Shown piece after piece: positions 46,105 through 57,173 of a DNA stretch of 64,000 nt. Numbering within the stretch: the stretch's first letter is position 1; each line of letters begins with the position of its first letter. Below the pieces are notes generated by a model. It made no database searches and was not told the origin of the DNA. It worked only from the letters and a program-made list of their open reading frames with translations. Where the stretch lies: the NCBI RefSeq assembly GCF_023715505.1, contig NZ_JAMBOH010000003.1, positions 186,001 to 250,000 of the forward strand, written 5' to 3'. Position numbers and translations under genes: made by a program. The DNA comes from Neobacillus cucumis. GTDB lineage: Bacteria > Bacillota > Bacilli > Bacillales_B > DSM-18226.

Positions 46105-46881
46105 TCAACCTTCATTCTCAAGATAAGCAATCATGCTCTCCATCATATCCTTCACGGTATACTGCTCCGGCGACGCATGCACCGCCAGACCATACTCAAG
46201 CAGTTTTTTTTCCGTAACGGGTCCGATACAGCCGATTATACATTTTTTCAACTGCTCCTCCAAACCATACTCCTTCACGACCTCCATGAGATGATCAACA
46301 GTCGAAGGACTTGTAAAGGTGAGGATATCCAGGGCATTATCTGAAAGCAACCGGGCCAGCTTCAAACGGCTTGCCTCAGGCAGATAGGTTTCATAAATTA
46401 CCACTGCATCGACCTGTGCCCCTGCCGCCGTTAACGAAGTGGCAATATACTCCCGAGCCAAGTTGCCTTTTGGGAGCAAAATCTTGGCATGGACATCAAC
46501 AAGAGGGATAAACTCCTCGACAAACACCTCGGCAACATAGGCCGAAGGGACAAATGCCGGGTGAATCCCCCTCTCCTGCAAGACCTCGGCCGTTTTCTTC
46601 CCGATTACCGCAATTTTAGGCAATCCAGCTGCTTCACCGTCGTAAAACGAAAAAAAGGTTTCGACGGTGACATTGCTGGTAAAAATAATCCAGTCGTATG
46701 TATCAATAGCCTCCAAGCATACTTGAAGACGTTGATTTTTTTCAATCGGACGAAAGGCAATTAGAGGGATTTCAACAGGAATCCCTCCATACCTCTCGAC
46801 TAGCTGTGAGAATGATTTTGCTTGACCTCGTCCTCTAGGAACAAGAACTTTTTTATCAAGCAAAGCGCCGGTTTTACTCAC
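46105..46881 (-). CDS. hemD: Uroporphyrinogen-III synthase HemD
   Basis: HemD cyclises hydroxymethylbilane with inversion of ring D. The family is poorly conserved. The 258-residue product shows [54 protein letters not shown] and [15 protein letters not shown] in the expected two-domain order. The GTG at 46881 overlaps the hemC stop by 8 bases. An earlier TTG is possible. Synteny secures the name. Confidence 0.92.
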   Translation of the reverse strand: MSKTGALLDKKVLVPRGRGQAKSFSQLVERYGGIPVEIPLIAFRPIEKNQRLQVCLEAIDTYDWIIFTSNVTVETFFSFYDGEAAGLPKIAVIGKKTAEVLQERGIHPAFVPSAYVAEVFVEEFIPLVDVHAKILLPKGNLAREYIATSLTAAGAQVDAVVIYETYLPEASRLKLARLLSDNALDILTFTSPSTVDHLMEVVKEYGLEEQLKKCIIGCIGPVTEKKLLEYGLAVHASPEQYTVKDMMESMIAYLENEG

Positions 46882-47812
46882 GACCTTCAAGCTCCCGCTT
46901 AACTCGATCAATCAGGTCCTTGGCTCCTTTTTTAATTAATAAATCAGCAGCCTGTTTTCCAAGCTCTTCCGGATTTTGTCCGCGAAGTTCTTCTCTGAAA
47001 ATCTCTTGGCCTTCTGGTGAGCCAACTAAAACATTTAAAACTACTTCATCCTTTTCATCTACTTGTGCAAAGCCGGCAATCGGCACCTGGCAGCCGCCCT
47101 CCATTTTTTGAAGGAATGCCCGTTCAGCACGAACGGCTTTTTCTGTCTTTTTGCATGTGAATTTTTCAAACAGCTCTAGCAGTTCCTTATCGTCGGCACG
47201 GCATTCAATGGATAATGCCCCTTGCCCTACTGCAGGAACACAAATATCGGCATCAATAAATTCCGTAACGACTTCCTTCGCCCATCCAAGACGGGATAGA
47301 CCTGCAGCAGCTAGAATAATGGCGTCGTATTCACCGGATTCTAATTTTTCTAATCTAGTATCGACATTTCCGCGGATCCATTTGATCTCTAAATCAGGAC
47401 GCTGGGCTAAAAGCTGGGAGCTGCGGCGAAGACTGCTTGTACCGATGATGGCACCTGGCTTTAAGTCATTCAATTTCACATGGCCCTTCGAAATCAAAAC
47501 GTCACGGTGATCTTCACGGAATGGAATGCAGCCGATCGTCAATCCTTCAGGAAGGACGGCCGGCATATCTTTCATACTATGGACAGCCATATCAATCTCT
47601 TTATCAAGCATAGCCTGTTCGATTTCTTTAACAAATAATCCTTTTCCGCCAACCTTTGAGAGCGTTACATCTTGGATTTTATCACCTTTGGTCACAATTT
47701 CTTTGACCTCAAAATCAAAATTGGGATTTAGCTTTTTAAGCTGGTCAATCACCCAATTTGTTTGTGTTAACGCCAATTTGCTTCGTCTAGAACCCACAAT
47801 AATTTTTCTCAT
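46874..47812 (-). CDS. hemC: Porphobilinogen deaminase (hydroxymethylbilane synthase) HemC
   Basis: HemC polymerises four porphobilinogens. The 312-residue protein has [48 protein letters not shown], the [19 protein letters not shown] region and the dipyrromethane-cofactor cysteine in [19 protein letters not shown] precedes the ATG. Confidence 0.97.
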   Translation of the reverse strand: MRKIIVGSRRSKLALTQTNWVIDQLKKLNPNFDFEVKEIVTKGDKIQDVTLSKVGGKGLFVKEIEQAMLDKEIDMAVHSMKDMPAVLPEGLTIGCIPFREDHRDVLISKGHVKLNDLKPGAIIGTSSLRRSSQLLAQRPDLEIKWIRGNVDTRLEKLESGEYDAIILAAAGLSRLGWAKEVVTEFIDADICVPAVGQGALSIECRADDKELLELFEKFTCKKTEKAVRAERAFLQKMEGGCQVPIAGFAQVDEKDEVVLNVLVGSPEGQEIFREELRGQNPEELGKQAADLLIKKGAKDLIDRVKRELEGRE

Positions 47813-47826
47813 GATTGCCTCCTAAG

Positions 47827-48660
47827 TTATGCATACCATAAATGAAACGATGATAATCGACCAAATAAGAAAAAGTTTATTAATACAATTAAAAAGGACG
47901 CTGTATTCCAAATAGCTAATTGTCTGCCGGAGAGATTTTTGACAATCCGCAGGTATAAAAAAATACTATAGGCTGAAAGTAACAGGAATGAACCAATAAT
48001 TTTCATATCGTACCACGGCATTCCCGGAACCTTAAGAAATGCCCACTGGAGACCTAAAATTAGACTGAGAAGCAGCATTGGAACGCCTATAACAGCGAAT
48101 ATGTATGATAATTTTTCAAGTTTCTCCAAGTCGGCAAGCCGGATTAGGCGTGTTCCCCATTTTTTCCGTTTCAATAAATCGTATTGAAGTAAATATAAAG
48201 ATGAAAATACAAATGATAGAGAAAAGGCTCCGTAAGAAAGAATTGCCATCGTAATGTGAATTAACAGTAGTTCAGATACAAGCTTGGTTGCCAGCGTATG
48301 TGAATGGTATTGCATTGGCACAAAAGTATGGATGGCCATGACGGTGAATCCAAGTATATTCGTAAAAAAAACGATAAAATCGACCCGTAATAAGTGATTG
48401 ATAATAATAGACAATGTTACTAATATCCAGGCATAAAAATAGAGTCCCTCAAAAATAGTCAGTACAGGGAACCTGCCTGTATTTATCATATATAAAGAGA
48501 GAAAGACGGTTTGCAATATCCATACAAATGCAAGTAACCAGAAAGCAATACGATTTGCCTTCCGGTTATGGTGAATGAAGTCGAAAAAATATAACAACAC
48601 ACTGAAGGCATATAGAACAACTGTAAATTCGTGAAGCCTTGTCAAAAGAGTGTCAAACAT
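47827..48660 (-). CDS. hemX: HemX membrane protein (CcsA/CcmC-like)
   Basis: The 277-residue polytopic protein has about eight hydrophobic segments and belongs to the cytochrome c assembly (CcsA/CcmC) superfamily (HITMAILSYGAFSLSFVFSS, WYDMKIIGSFLLLSAYSIFL). In B. subtilis HemX lowers HemA protein levels. AAGGAG precedes the ATG. It lies between hemA and hemC. Confidence 0.92.
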   Translation of the reverse strand: MFDTLLTRLHEFTVVLYAFSVLLYFFDFIHHNRKANRIAFWLLAFVWILQTVFLSLYMINTGRFPVLTIFEGLYFYAWILVTLSIIINHLLRVDFIVFFTNILGFTVMAIHTFVPMQYHSHTLATKLVSELLLIHITMAILSYGAFSLSFVFSSLYLLQYDLLKRKKWGTRLIRLADLEKLEKLSYIFAVIGVPMLLLSLILGLQWAFLKVPGMPWYDMKIIGSFLLLSAYSIFLYLRIVKNLSGRQLAIWNTASFLIVLINFFLFGRLSSFHLWYA

Positions 48661-48672
48661 AGCAACAACTCC

Positions 48673-50016
48673 TTATGACTGAAAAGAAGCCTGAACTTCT
48701 CCAACCGGCATTTTATTCGTTTTAGCTGCTTTCGAATGTTGTTCCTGAACAAGCCCTTCAATATTAAAGATCTTCATAAACAATTCCATAGTCTGATCTG
48801 CATCTGGTCTTGCCGCCAATTCTTTCGCTTGTAAAATAGGATCCTTTAAGAGCTGATTTATGATGCTCTTTGTATGTTTATTTAGGACTTTAATATCATG
48901 TTCGCTTAGGTTTGGCAGTTTCCGTTCAAGACTAACCATCGTTTCTGCTTGAATCCCGAGTGCTTTTTCACGAAGTGCGGAGATAACAGGGACAACTCCA
49001 AGCGTGCCTAGCCACTGTTTAAAGTCGACAATTTCCTTTTCGATCATGAGCCTGATTTTCGATGCAGCTTTTTGACGCTCCTGCAAGTTTGCTTCGACAA
49101 TGCCTTCTAAATCATCAATATCGTATAAAAAGACATTATCAAGTTCAGCAATTCTTGGATCTAAATCACGAGGTACTGCAATATCGACCATAAACAGCGG
49201 TTTCCCTTTGCGCTTTTTCTCGACTTTTGCGATTAACTCTTTGGAAATAACCAAATCCTTAGCACCTGTTGAACTGATTAAGATATCAGCCTCTATTAAT
49301 GATTTCTCTAATTCGGTCACATTTCTTGCCTCACCGTCAAAACGGATTGCAAGTGCTTGTGCTTTTTCATAGGTACGATTAATCACGGTTACTTGTTTCA
49401 CACCATTGCCGTGTAAATTCTGAGCAGCCAGTTCACCCATTTTTCCAGCGCCAAAGATTAAGACATGCTTATTCTCAAGCGAACCAAAAATCTTCTTCGC
49501 CAGTTCAACCGCTGCATAGCTGACAGAAACAGCATTGGCACCAATATCTGTTTCAGAATGTGCTCTTTTTGCAAGTGTAACAGCTTGTTTAAAGAGGTGT
49601 TTAAACACGGAGCCAATCGTATCCTCTTGTTGTGCTAACAAAAAGCTTGTTCGCACCTGTCCAAGAATTTGAGTTTCTCCGAGAACCATGGAATTTAGTC
49701 CACATGTTACATTGAATAAGTGATCTACTGCCCCCTCATCCTCATAAACAAAGAGGAACGGGGAAAATTCTGCTTGCTCGATACCGAACCATTCAGACAG
49801 AAATTCTTTTATATAATAACGGCCTGTATGAAGCTGATCCACAACCGCATAAATTTCTGTACGATTACATGTTGACAAGATGATATTTTCTAGGATGCTC
49901 TTTTTTGAATTTAATTGTTTAATCGCATCCACAAGATCGGTTTCATTAAAGGTCAACCGCTCACGGATTTCAACAGGGGCAGTTTTATAGTTAAGACCGA
50001 CGACGACTATATGCAT
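48673..50016 (-). CDS. hemA: Glutamyl-tRNA reductase HemA
   Basis: HemA reduces glutamyl-tRNA to glutamate-1-semialdehyde, the first step of haem synthesis. The 447-residue protein shows [17 protein letters not shown], the catalytic Cys in [24 protein letters not shown], the NADPH motif [16 protein letters not shown], and [13 protein letters not shown] and [11 protein letters not shown] segments. GGGGGTG precedes the ATG. It is the first gene of hemAXCDBL. Confidence 0.97.
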   Translation of the reverse strand: MHIVVVGLNYKTAPVEIRERLTFNETDLVDAIKQLNSKKSILENIILSTCNRTEIYAVVDQLHTGRYYIKEFLSEWFGIEQAEFSPFLFVYEDEGAVDHLFNVTCGLNSMVLGETQILGQVRTSFLLAQQEDTIGSVFKHLFKQAVTLAKRAHSETDIGANAVSVSYAAVELAKKIFGSLENKHVLIFGAGKMGELAAQNLHGNGVKQVTVINRTYEKAQALAIRFDGEARNVTELEKSLIEADILISSTGAKDLVISKELIAKVEKKRKGKPLFMVDIAVPRDLDPRIAELDNVFLYDIDDLEGIVEANLQERQKAASKIRLMIEKEIVDFKQWLGTLGVVPVISALREKALGIQAETMVSLERKLPNLSEHDIKVLNKHTKSIINQLLKDPILQAKELAARPDADQTMELFMKIFNIEGLVQEQHSKAAKTNKMPVGEVQASFQS

Positions 50017-50060
50017 TTTTTATTACACCCCCAAAAAGTTTACAGTATTGTCTAGTAAAA

Positions 50061-50092
50061 ATTATATCACGAGCAATTTCGAATTTTGCTCG
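50061..50092 (-). promoter_or_regulatory. hemA promoter -10 with a 23-bp inverted repeat in the spacer/-35 region
   Basis: On the minus strand TGATATAAT (an extended -10; TATAAT at 50061-50066) directly follows a near-perfect inverted repeat at 50070-50092 with arms CGAGCAA and TTGCTCG around a TTCGAA-like centre. No good -35 hexamer is visible at 16-18 bp because the repeat occupies that position. The layout suggests binding of a dimeric regulator. Confidence 0.6.
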
Positions 50093-50296
50093 AAAATGTG
50101 AACATTAAATGAAACAATATGCTAATATAAAATAAACTCGCCTGATTTACGAGCCTTATAATAAGACTTTAGCATAGATTCCTTTACATATTCTTAAGTA
50201 TGAATTAAATTGGATTACTAATATACTTCCCTATGTACAGTACCAAAAAAATAGAATAGATTCAAGTGAACCTTACTGGAACTGGTGGTGTTTTTA

Positions 50297-50785
50297 ATGA
50301 AAAACCAACGAATTTTCCCTGGGATTATCCTAATCGGATTTGGAGCGTATTTTCTGCTACAGCAGACAGGCTTTACTCTTTTTCAACAATTTTATACATG
50401 GCCGACACTACTCATTATTGTCGGTGCCGCTTTTTTAGGTCAGGGGTACTCTGCACACGAATATGATGCGATTCTCCCTGGAGTAATTATGACTGGATTT
50501 GGCCTGCATTTTCATCTTTCAGGACATCTAGCCTTTTGGCCGACGAACACGATTGGCATGTTAATTTTAATTATTTCTGTAGGCTTCTTTCTTCGTTTTC
50601 AAAAAACAAACACGGGTCTGTTTCAAGCCTTCCTATTTCTCATCATAGCGGTTCTATTACTGTTTTATGATAAAATTGCCAGCTATTTTGGCCTGCTGCA
50701 AAACGGGATGAATTTAGTTTGGAAATTTTGGCCCGCCCTTTTAATTGTTGTTGGTATTTATTTTTTACTAAAAAAGAAAAAATAA
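50297..50785 (+). CDS. LiaI/LiaF-like or DUF5668-type membrane protein
   Basis: The 162-residue hydrophobic protein has about five to six short membrane segments with repeated pattern FPGIILIGFGAYFLLQQTG, WPTLLIIVGAAFLGQG, ILPGVIMTGFGLHFHLSG and WPALLIVVGIYFLLKKKK, resembling LiaI/LiaF transmembrane modules. The ATG at 50297 has GGTGG about 9 bases upstream; in-frame GTGs 9-12 bases earlier are alternatives. It is divergent from hemA, convergent with engB, and not part of the conserved backbone order. Confidence 0.75.
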   Translation: MKNQRIFPGIILIGFGAYFLLQQTGFTLFQQFYTWPTLLIIVGAAFLGQGYSAHEYDAILPGVIMTGFGLHFHLSGHLAFWPTNTIGMLILIISVGFFLRFQKTNTGLFQAFLFLIIAVLLLFYDKIASYFGLLQNGMNLVWKFWPALLIVVGIYFLLKKKK

Positions 50786-50826
50786 CCGCCAGGTGCAGAT
50801 TAACTGCTTAGGCGGTTATTTCTTTT
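50781..50826. terminator. Bidirectional terminator between the membrane-protein gene and engB
   Basis: AATAACCGCC and GGCGGTTATT form a perfect 10-bp stem with T-rich runs on both strands. The left arm includes the stop of the plus-strand gene, and engB ends 6 bases to the right. Confidence 0.85.
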
Positions 50827-51407
50827 TACATATAACTTTGCAAAATCGACCAGGCTCGATCCTTGCCCTCGCCTGTTTCCGAGGAAAAAACAATAATATG
50901 GTCGTTTTGATCTACTTCTAATGTCTCGCGTGTTACTTTTAAATGTTTCTGCCATTTCCCTTTAGGGATTTTATCCGCTTTCGTCGCGATGATGATGCAG
51001 GGGATCTCGTAATGTTTAAGAAAATCATACATCATCACATCATCTGTTGTTGGCGGATGGCGCAAATCAACGATTAAAACAGCAGCCCGAAGCTGTTCCC
51101 GTGTGGTAAAGTAGGTTTCAATCATCTTTCCCCACGCGGCCCGCTCGGACTTTGAAACCTTCGCATACCCATAACCCGGCACATCCACAAAATGTAAAAT
51201 TTCATTAATGAGGTAAAAATTTAATGTCTGTGTTTTACCCGGTTTAGAAGAAATCCGCGCCAAACCTTTTCGATTCAGCATCTTATTAATAAACGAGGAC
51301 TTTCCCACATTAGAGCGGCCTGCAAGCGCAAACTCCGGCAGCTCTGTTTCCGGATATTGTTCCGGTTTAACAGCACTAATGACGATATCAGAACTAACAA
51401 CTTTCAT
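50826..51407 (-). CDS. engB: EngB (YsxC) ribosome-biogenesis GTPase
   Basis: The 193-residue GTPase acts in late 50S assembly. G motifs are [18 protein letters not shown] (G1), [14 protein letters not shown] (G2), [20 protein letters not shown] (G3) and [11 protein letters not shown] (G4). The start overlaps the lonA stop (ATGA). Confidence 0.97.
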   Translation of the reverse strand: MKVVSSDIVISAVKPEQYPETELPEFALAGRSNVGKSSFINKMLNRKGLARISSKPGKTQTLNFYLINEILHFVDVPGYGYAKVSKSERAAWGKMIETYFTTREQLRAAVLIVDLRHPPTTDDVMMYDFLKHYEIPCIIIATKADKIPKGKWQKHLKVTRETLEVDQNDHIIVFSSETGEGKDRAWSILQSYM

Positions 51408-53734
51408 CGAGTGCCACCTTCTAAAAGGGCACGCTTCAAGACTTCATCCACATGGGAAACAGGGAAAAATTCCAATTCGGCCCGAACACTTTCAGGAATA
51501 TCATCAATATCTTTGACATTATCTTTAGGAATGATGACCGTCTTTAGTCCGGCACGATGGGCGCTAAGCGATTTTTCCTTCAGGCCGCCGATCGGAAGAA
51601 CTCGGCCTCTTAAGGTAATTTCACCCGTCATCCCCACTTCACGGCGGATCGGTTTACCAGTTAATGCGGACACAAGGGCTGTTGCCATCGTAATCCCTGC
51701 AGACGGGCCATCTTTAGGAACCGCTCCTTCTGGAACATGGATATGAACATCGTATTTTTCATGGAAGTCTTCGGCAATCCCCAGTTCACTTGCCTTTGAA
51801 CGAATATAACTAAAAGCGGCTTGTGCCGATTCCTTCATGACATCCCCAAGCTTACCGGTTAATACCAGTTTGCCTTTACCTGGTGATAATGAAACCTCAA
51901 TTTGCAAGGTATCACCACCAACTGTCGTATAAGCCAATCCAGTTGCTACTCCCACTTGGTCTTCAGCTTCTGCCATGCCGTAGTGGAATCTTGGTTTGCC
52001 TAGGAACTCTTCTACATTCTTCTCTGTAATGATAACCCGCTTTTTCTCGCCAGCCACGATGATCTTTGCTGTTTTTCTGCAAATTGTTGCCATTTGACGT
52101 TCGAGGCTGCGAACACCAGCTTCTCTAGTATAGTAGCGAACAACTTTCAAGATTGCATCATCTCGAATTTGGAGTATCCCTTTGGAAAGACCATTTTCTT
52201 TAATTTGCTTTGGCAGCAAATGATCACGGCAGATGTGGACTTTTTCAATTTCCGTATAACCTTCAATTGTAATAATCTCCATCCGGTCTAACAATGGGCC
52301 CGGTACAGTGGAAAGATTATTGGCTGTAGCAATAAACATAACCTTTGATAAATCATAGGTTTCTTCTATATAGTGATCGCTAAAATTGTGATTTTGTTCA
52401 GGATCTAATACCTCAAGCATCGCACTTGATGGGTCACCCCTAAAATCGCTCGACATTTTATCAATTTCATCGAGTAAAAAGACAGGATTGATTGTACCTG
52501 CTTTTTTCATTCCTTGAATGATTCTACCTGGCATCGCTCCTACATAGGTTCTGCGATGACCGCGGATTTCGGATTCATCCCGAACACCGCCAAGCGAAAC
52601 ACGGACAAAATGCCGATTGAGCGAGGTGGCAATCGAACGGGCCAAACTGGTTTTACCAACCCCAGGAGGTCCTGCAAGACAAAGGATGGGCCCTTTAATA
52701 GAATTGGTCAATTTTTGCACCGCTAAATATTCAAGCACACGCTCTTTTACCTTTTCAAGTCCATAATGGTCTTCATTTAAAATCTTTTCAGCACGAAGAA
52801 TATCGATATCATCATCCGTCTTTTTTGACCATGGCAGGGCAATTAGCCAGTCAATATAGTTACGAATAACTGCACTTTCAGCAGAACTTGCAGGTACCTT
52901 TTCATAACGGTCCAGTTCTTTCAAGGCTGCTTTTTTGGCGTGCTCAGGCATTCCTGCCTCTTCAATTTTCTTGGTGAGGTCGGCAATTTCGCCGGTTTTT
53001 CCTTCTTTATCGCCTAATTCCTTTTGAATCGCCTTCATTTGTTCACGAAGATAGTATTCTTTTTGTGTCCTTTCCATTGAACGTTTTACACGCTGGCCAA
53101 TCTTTTTCTCGAGATTAAGGACTTCTTTCTCATTATGAATGGTATCAATTACGCGGTTCACCCGCTGTTTGATATCGGTCATCTCGAGAATTTCTTGTTT
53201 TTCTTTTAACTTGATTGGCAAATGTGAGGCAATCAGATCAGCCATTCGCCCTGGTTCCTCAATGTCGGCAACGGTTGCAAATGTTTCAGCAGAAATCTTT
53301 TTTGATAATTTTATGTATTGCTCGAAATAATCAAGCATCGTTCTCATCAGGGCTTGATCTTCTACATCCTTTGTATCAGGGTCCTCATAGGTAACGATAC
53401 TAACGGAGTAATAGTCATCTTCATCATAAAAAGAAACAACTTCTGCTCTATTTAAGCCTTCCACTAATACCCGAATCGTACCATTAGGAAGCTTTAACAT
53501 TTGTTTAACCTTTGTTAAGGTGCCCAATTTGTATAAATCCTCTTCGGCAGGTTCATCTATTGAGACATCCTTTTGAGTTGTTAAAAAAATTAGATGATCA
53601 TCTACCATTGCTTTTTCGAGTGCCTGCACAGATCTCTCACGGCCTACATCCAAATGAAGAACCATTGTCGGATAAACGAGCAATCCTCGAAGCGGCAGGA
53701 GGGGGACGATCATTTCATTCTGTTCCGCCATCAT
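51404..53734 (-). CDS. lonA: ATP-dependent protease LonA
   Basis: The 776-residue protein has the LON N-domain (about 8-205; [18 protein letters not shown]) and a coiled coil. The AAA+ module carries Walker [16 protein letters not shown] and Walker [13 protein letters not shown]. The S16 protease domain has catalytic Ser in [15 protein letters not shown] and Lys in [14 protein letters not shown]. Two adjacent ATGs (53734, 53731) follow GGAGG; the second matches B. subtilis LonA. It is transcribed with engB. Confidence 0.98.
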   Translation of the reverse strand: MMAEQNEMIVPLLPLRGLLVYPTMVLHLDVGRERSVQALEKAMVDDHLIFLTTQKDVSIDEPAEEDLYKLGTLTKVKQMLKLPNGTIRVLVEGLNRAEVVSFYDEDDYYSVSIVTYEDPDTKDVEDQALMRTMLDYFEQYIKLSKKISAETFATVADIEEPGRMADLIASHLPIKLKEKQEILEMTDIKQRVNRVIDTIHNEKEVLNLEKKIGQRVKRSMERTQKEYYLREQMKAIQKELGDKEGKTGEIADLTKKIEEAGMPEHAKKAALKELDRYEKVPASSAESAVIRNYIDWLIALPWSKKTDDDIDILRAEKILNEDHYGLEKVKERVLEYLAVQKLTNSIKGPILCLAGPPGVGKTSLARSIATSLNRHFVRVSLGGVRDESEIRGHRRTYVGAMPGRIIQGMKKAGTINPVFLLDEIDKMSSDFRGDPSSAMLEVLDPEQNHNFSDHYIEETYDLSKVMFIATANNLSTVPGPLLDRMEIITIEGYTEIEKVHICRDHLLPKQIKENGLSKGILQIRDDAILKVVRYYTREAGVRSLERQMATICRKTAKIIVAGEKKRVIITEKNVEEFLGKPRFHYGMAEAEDQVGVATGLAYTTVGGDTLQIEVSLSPGKGKLVLTGKLGDVMKESAQAAFSYIRSKASELGIAEDFHEKYDVHIHVPEGAVPKDGPSAGITMATALVSALTGKPIRREVGMTGEITLRGRVLPIGGLKEKSLSAHRAGLKTVIIPKDNVKDIDDIPESVRAELEFFPVSHVDEVLKRALLEGGTR

Positions 53735-53796
53735 ACTGCACCTCCATATGCAAAATCCTTATTTTTCTACTACTACAGAATAGTCTTTGTTGTACA

Positions 53797-53825
53797 ATTC
53801 TATCTCATTTGGTATTTCGTGTCTA
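53797..53825 (-). promoter_or_regulatory. Sigma-A promoter of lonA
   Basis: On the minus strand TAGACA (53820-53825) and TAGAAT (53797-53802) are separated by 17 bp, about 62 bases ahead of the lonA ATG. No CtsR heptad repeat was seen around it. Confidence 0.6.
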
Positions 53826-53897
53826 TTTTTAGAGAGTATACCTTGTTTGTTTTTCACTATAATTATTTTCCCCAAACATATCCGTTTTCTTTCTCAT

Positions 53898-53934
53898 AAA
53901 AAAACTTCGGTTTGATTTTACTTCCAAACCGAAG
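53898..53934 (-). terminator. lonB terminator
   Basis: CTTCGGTTTG and CAAACCGAAG form a 10-bp stem, followed on the minus strand by TTTTTTT, just after the lonB stop. Confidence 0.9.
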
Positions 53935-53942
53935 CTTTTATT

Positions 53943-55610
53943 TTAAATGGATTCTTTTTTTGACAATTCGATCGATGCTGGTATGGCTTCATTTATTGGA
54001 TATGAGTTAACCAAGGCAAGATCAAACACCTGTTGAAGGTGGGTAACTGGGACAATGTTGATTCCTTGAATTTCATTTAAAATCATTTGCATATTTTCTT
54101 CTGGTATAATAACCGTTTTAGCTCCGGCTTTTAAGGCTGCCTTCACCTTAGGATACACACCGCCGATCGGCTTTACATTACCATGAATGCTAATTTCTCC
54201 TGTCATGGCCACTGTGTTGTCAATCGGAATCTTATAAATAGCGGAATAAATTCCCGTCGCCATCGCAATCCCCGCCGAAGGACCATCGATTGGTACCCCG
54301 CCTGGGAAATTCACATGAATATCATAATCATTTGCCGGTACACCCATTGAACGTAAGACGGTAATCACGTTTTCGATGGAGCCGCGCGCCATACTCTTAC
54401 GGCGAATCGATTTACCCTGCCCGCCGATACTTTCTTCTTCCACAATACCAGTAATATTTATTGAACCCTTTTCCTTTGCAGGAATGACAGTTACTTCAAT
54501 TTCTAGCAGTGCACCGGAATTGGGCCCATAAACTGCTAAGCCATTAACCAGTCCAATATGGGACATATCGTTTATTTTTCTTTCCATCCTTGGCGTCATT
54601 TGGCTAGAATGAATGACCCACTCGATATCTTCGTCCTTAATAAAACTCCGATCTTCTGTAATCGCAAGTCCCGCCGCAATTTGGATCATATTGACTGTTT
54701 CCCGGCCGTTTCTTGCATATGTAGAAAGCGTGTCGACACCCTTCTCGCTTATTTCCATATTCACTTTATCAGCTGCTTTTTTCGCAACAGTGACAATCTC
54801 TTCCTGATTTAAATCACGGAAGAATACTTCCATACATCGAGAGCGAATCGCGGGTGGAATTTCACTTGGCGTTCTCGTTGTGGCCCCGATTAAACGAAAG
54901 TCGGCTGGAAGGCCATTTTTAAAAATATCATGGATGTGGGTTGGAATCTGCGTATTTTCTTCATGATAATAAGCACTTTCAAGAAAAACTTTACGATCCT
55001 CTAGAACTTTTAACAGTTTATTCATTTGAATCGGATGTAATTCACCAATTTCATCAATAAACAGCACTCCACCATGGGCATTGGTGACCGCCCCCTGCTT
55101 TGGCTGGGGTATTCCTGCTTGTCCCATTGCCCCGGCCCCCTGATAAATCGGGTCATGAACCGAACCGATTAGCGGATCCGCAATTCCTCTTTCATCAAAT
55201 CGAGCGGTTGTCGCATCTAACTCGATAAAAACGGATTGTTGTTTAAATGGTGATTTTTTATTCCTTTTAGCTTCCTCGAGGACGAGGCGGGCAGCTGCTG
55301 TTTTTCCGACCCCGGGCGGTCCATAAATAATCACATGCTGCGGGTTTGGTCCGCATAATGCTGCTTTTAATGATTTTATTCCATCTTCCTGGCCTACAAT
55401 ATCATTAAAACTGGTAGGACGAACTTTTTCAGATAACGGTTCTGTTAAGGATATCGATCTCATTTTGCGAAGCTGTTCCATCTCTTTACGGGATTCCCGA
55501 TCAATGGAGACTTTTTGGGTACGCTGGCTCCTCAGTAAATTCCAAAAATACAGCCCTATAATAATACCGAAAAATAGCTGTATAAATAAGGCAATCCCCG
55601 TCCAACTCAT
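53943..55610 (-). CDS. lonB: Forespore Lon-like protease LonB
   Basis: The 555-residue protein has an N-terminal membrane segment (about 4-22, GIALFIQLFFGIIIGLYFW) instead of the LonA N-domain. The AAA+ module carries [20 protein letters not shown] and GVLFIDEIGEL. The S16 protease domain has catalytic Ser in IDGPSAGIAMATG and Lys in IGGVYPKVKAA. In B. subtilis LonB is made in the forespore under sigma-F/G. GGAGGG precedes the ATG. Confidence 0.96.
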   Translation of the reverse strand: MSWTGIALFIQLFFGIIIGLYFWNLLRSQRTQKVSIDRESRKEMEQLRKMRSISLTEPLSEKVRPTSFNDIVGQEDGIKSLKAALCGPNPQHVIIYGPPGVGKTAAARLVLEEAKRNKKSPFKQQSVFIELDATTARFDERGIADPLIGSVHDPIYQGAGAMGQAGIPQPKQGAVTNAHGGVLFIDEIGELHPIQMNKLLKVLEDRKVFLESAYYHEENTQIPTHIHDIFKNGLPADFRLIGATTRTPSEIPPAIRSRCMEVFFRDLNQEEIVTVAKKAADKVNMEISEKGVDTLSTYARNGRETVNMIQIAAGLAITEDRSFIKDEDIEWVIHSSQMTPRMERKINDMSHIGLVNGLAVYGPNSGALLEIEVTVIPAKEKGSINITGIVEEESIGGQGKSIRRKSMARGSIENVITVLRSMGVPANDYDIHVNFPGGVPIDGPSAGIAMATGIYSAIYKIPIDNTVAMTGEISIHGNVKPIGGVYPKVKAALKAGAKTVIIPEENMQMILNEIQGINIVPVTHLQQVFDLALVNSYPINEAIPASIELSKKESI

Positions 55611-55736
55611 TTTTTTCCCTCCTACTACTAATACTCATCTATAGTAAGAAGTATTTCCTTTAGACTGGCGGAATAAACCAACAATGTAAAAACAAATCGT
55701 TTCTGGGGAAGGGTTCTATGTTTATTTTTGATTCCT

Positions 55737-55862
55737 TTGGCTGATTATTTGAGACTATTGGCTGATTTTTCTTGGGGATTGGCCGATTTTTCTAGTGGAT
55801 TGGCTCATAATAAATGATCTTTGGCCCATTTTAAGCCATGATTGGCTTATTTTCCATTTATT
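55737..55862. repeat. Intergenic 21-bp-period array D (six units)
   Basis: Six units of exactly 21 bp start at 55737, 55758, 55779, 55800, 55821 and 55842, each opening TTGGCTGATT, TTGGCCGATT, TTGGCTCATA or similar. The array sits between the clpX terminator and lonB. The core is the same as array B. Confidence 0.93.
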
Positions 55863-55874
55863 GGGATAATTACA

Positions 55875-55903
55875 CAAAAAAAGACCCAGCTTTAAAAGCC
55901 AGG
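55875..55903 (-). terminator. clpX terminator
   Basis: On the minus strand CCTGGCTT pairs with AAGCTGGG (two wobble pairs), followed by TC and a run of about seven T residues, 11 bases past the clpX stop. Confidence 0.75.
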
Positions 55904-55913
55904 CCACAATCAT

Positions 55914-57173
55914 TTATGCAGATTTTTCTTCAACCACAACAGTTCCATCCTCTAATACTAGCTTCGGAACACTATTATCAACAACAGTTTCTTTTGTAAT
56001 AATACACTTCGTAATATCCTCGCGTGAAGGAAGGTCGAACATGACATCCAACATAATACCTTCAATAATCGAACGTAAACCACGGGCACCCGTCTTCCGC
56101 TCAATTGCTTTTTTCGCGATTTCAGTTAGAGCGCCTTCTTCAAATTCAAGCTCCACATCATCGATTTCAAGCATTTTTTGATATTGCTTCACAAGTGCAT
56201 TTTTTGGTTTTGTTAAAATTTCAATTAATGCAGCCTCGTCTAACTGCTCAAGGCTCGCAATTACAGGAAGACGGCCAATAAATTCTGGAATTAATCCAAA
56301 GCGAAGCAAGTCTTCAGGTAATACTTTGGAAAGAAGTTCTTTTTGACCAATATCCACTTGCTTGACATCTGAACCGAAGCCGATAACCTTTTGGCCTAAA
56401 CGGCGTTTGATAATTGGCTCAATTCCGTCAAATGCACCACCGCAAATAAATAAGATGTTTGTTGTATCGATTTGAATAAATTCTTGATGCGGATGCTTTC
56501 TTCCACCTTGAGGCGGAACGCTTGCAACAGTACCTTCAAGAATTTTTAATAGAGCTTGCTGAACGCCTTCACCGGAAACATCTCTAGTAATCGATGGATT
56601 CTCCGATTTACGGGCAATTTTATCGATCTCATCGATGTAAATGATGCCTTTTTCAGCCTTCTCTACATCGTAATCTGCTGCTTGGATTAATTTTAAAAGA
56701 ATATTTTCAACGTCTTCACCAACGTAACCAGCCTCAGTAAGCGAGGTTGCATCAGCAATTGCAAACGGTACATTTAGGATACGCGCTAATGTTTGCGCTA
56801 ATAATGTCTTACCCGAACCAGTCGGCCCAATCATACAGATGTTACTTTTTGAAAGCTCAACATCATCAATTTTGCTATTAGAATTGATACGCTTGTAGTG
56901 GTTGTAAACCGCCACTGACAGCGATTTTTTGGCCTGATCCTGACCAATAACGTACTCATTTAAAATTTCACAGATTTCTTTTGGTTTTGGTACGTCTTTG
57001 AATTCTACTTCTTCTTCTGTTCCAAGTTCTTCTTCAACAATTTCCGTGCAAAGCTCGATGCATTCATCACATATATATACTCCCGGCCCGGCAACTAATT
57101 TACGAACTTGATCCTGTGTTTTGCCACAGAAGGAACACTTTAACTGTCCTTTTTCATCATTAAATTTAAACAA
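55914..57173 (-). CDS. clpX: ClpX ATPase subunit of the ClpXP protease
   Basis: The 419-residue unfoldase has the N-terminal zinc-binding domain ([29 protein letters not shown]), Walker [18 protein letters not shown], Walker [12 protein letters not shown], the IGF loop for ClpP docking ([10 protein letters not shown]) and sensor-2 [15 protein letters not shown]. The TTG at 57173 has AAGGGG eight bases upstream and gives the B. subtilis-like N-terminus FKFNDEKGQ. The GTG nine bases earlier is too close to that site. Confidence 0.97.
   Translation of the reverse strand: MFKFNDEKGQLKCSFCGKTQDQVRKLVAGPGVYICDECIELCTEIVEEELGTEEEVEFKDVPKPKEICEILNEYVIGQDQAKKSLSVAVYNHYKRINSNSKIDDVELSKSNICMIGPTGSGKTLLAQTLARILNVPFAIADATSLTEAGYVGEDVENILLKLIQAADYDVEKAEKGIIYIDEIDKIARKSENPSITRDVSGEGVQQALLKILEGTVASVPPQGGRKHPHQEFIQIDTTNILFICGGAFDGIEPIIKRRLGQKVIGFGSDVKQVDIGQKELLSKVLPEDLLRFGLIPEFIGRLPVIASLEQLDEAALIEILTKPKNALVKQYQKMLEIDDVELEFEEGALTEIAKKAIERKTGARGLRSIIEGIMLDVMFDLPSREDITKCIITKETVVDNSVPKLVLEDGTVVVEEKSA

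Noticed and set aside
50130..50180. PerR-like box upstream of hemA (TTATAATAAG)
   Set aside because: Only one half resembles the PerR consensus and the second half does not match, so it is not called.
53735..53880. CtsR heat-shock operator upstream of lonA
   Set aside because: No GGTCAAA direct heptad repeat is visible; only a sigma-A-like promoter can be supported.
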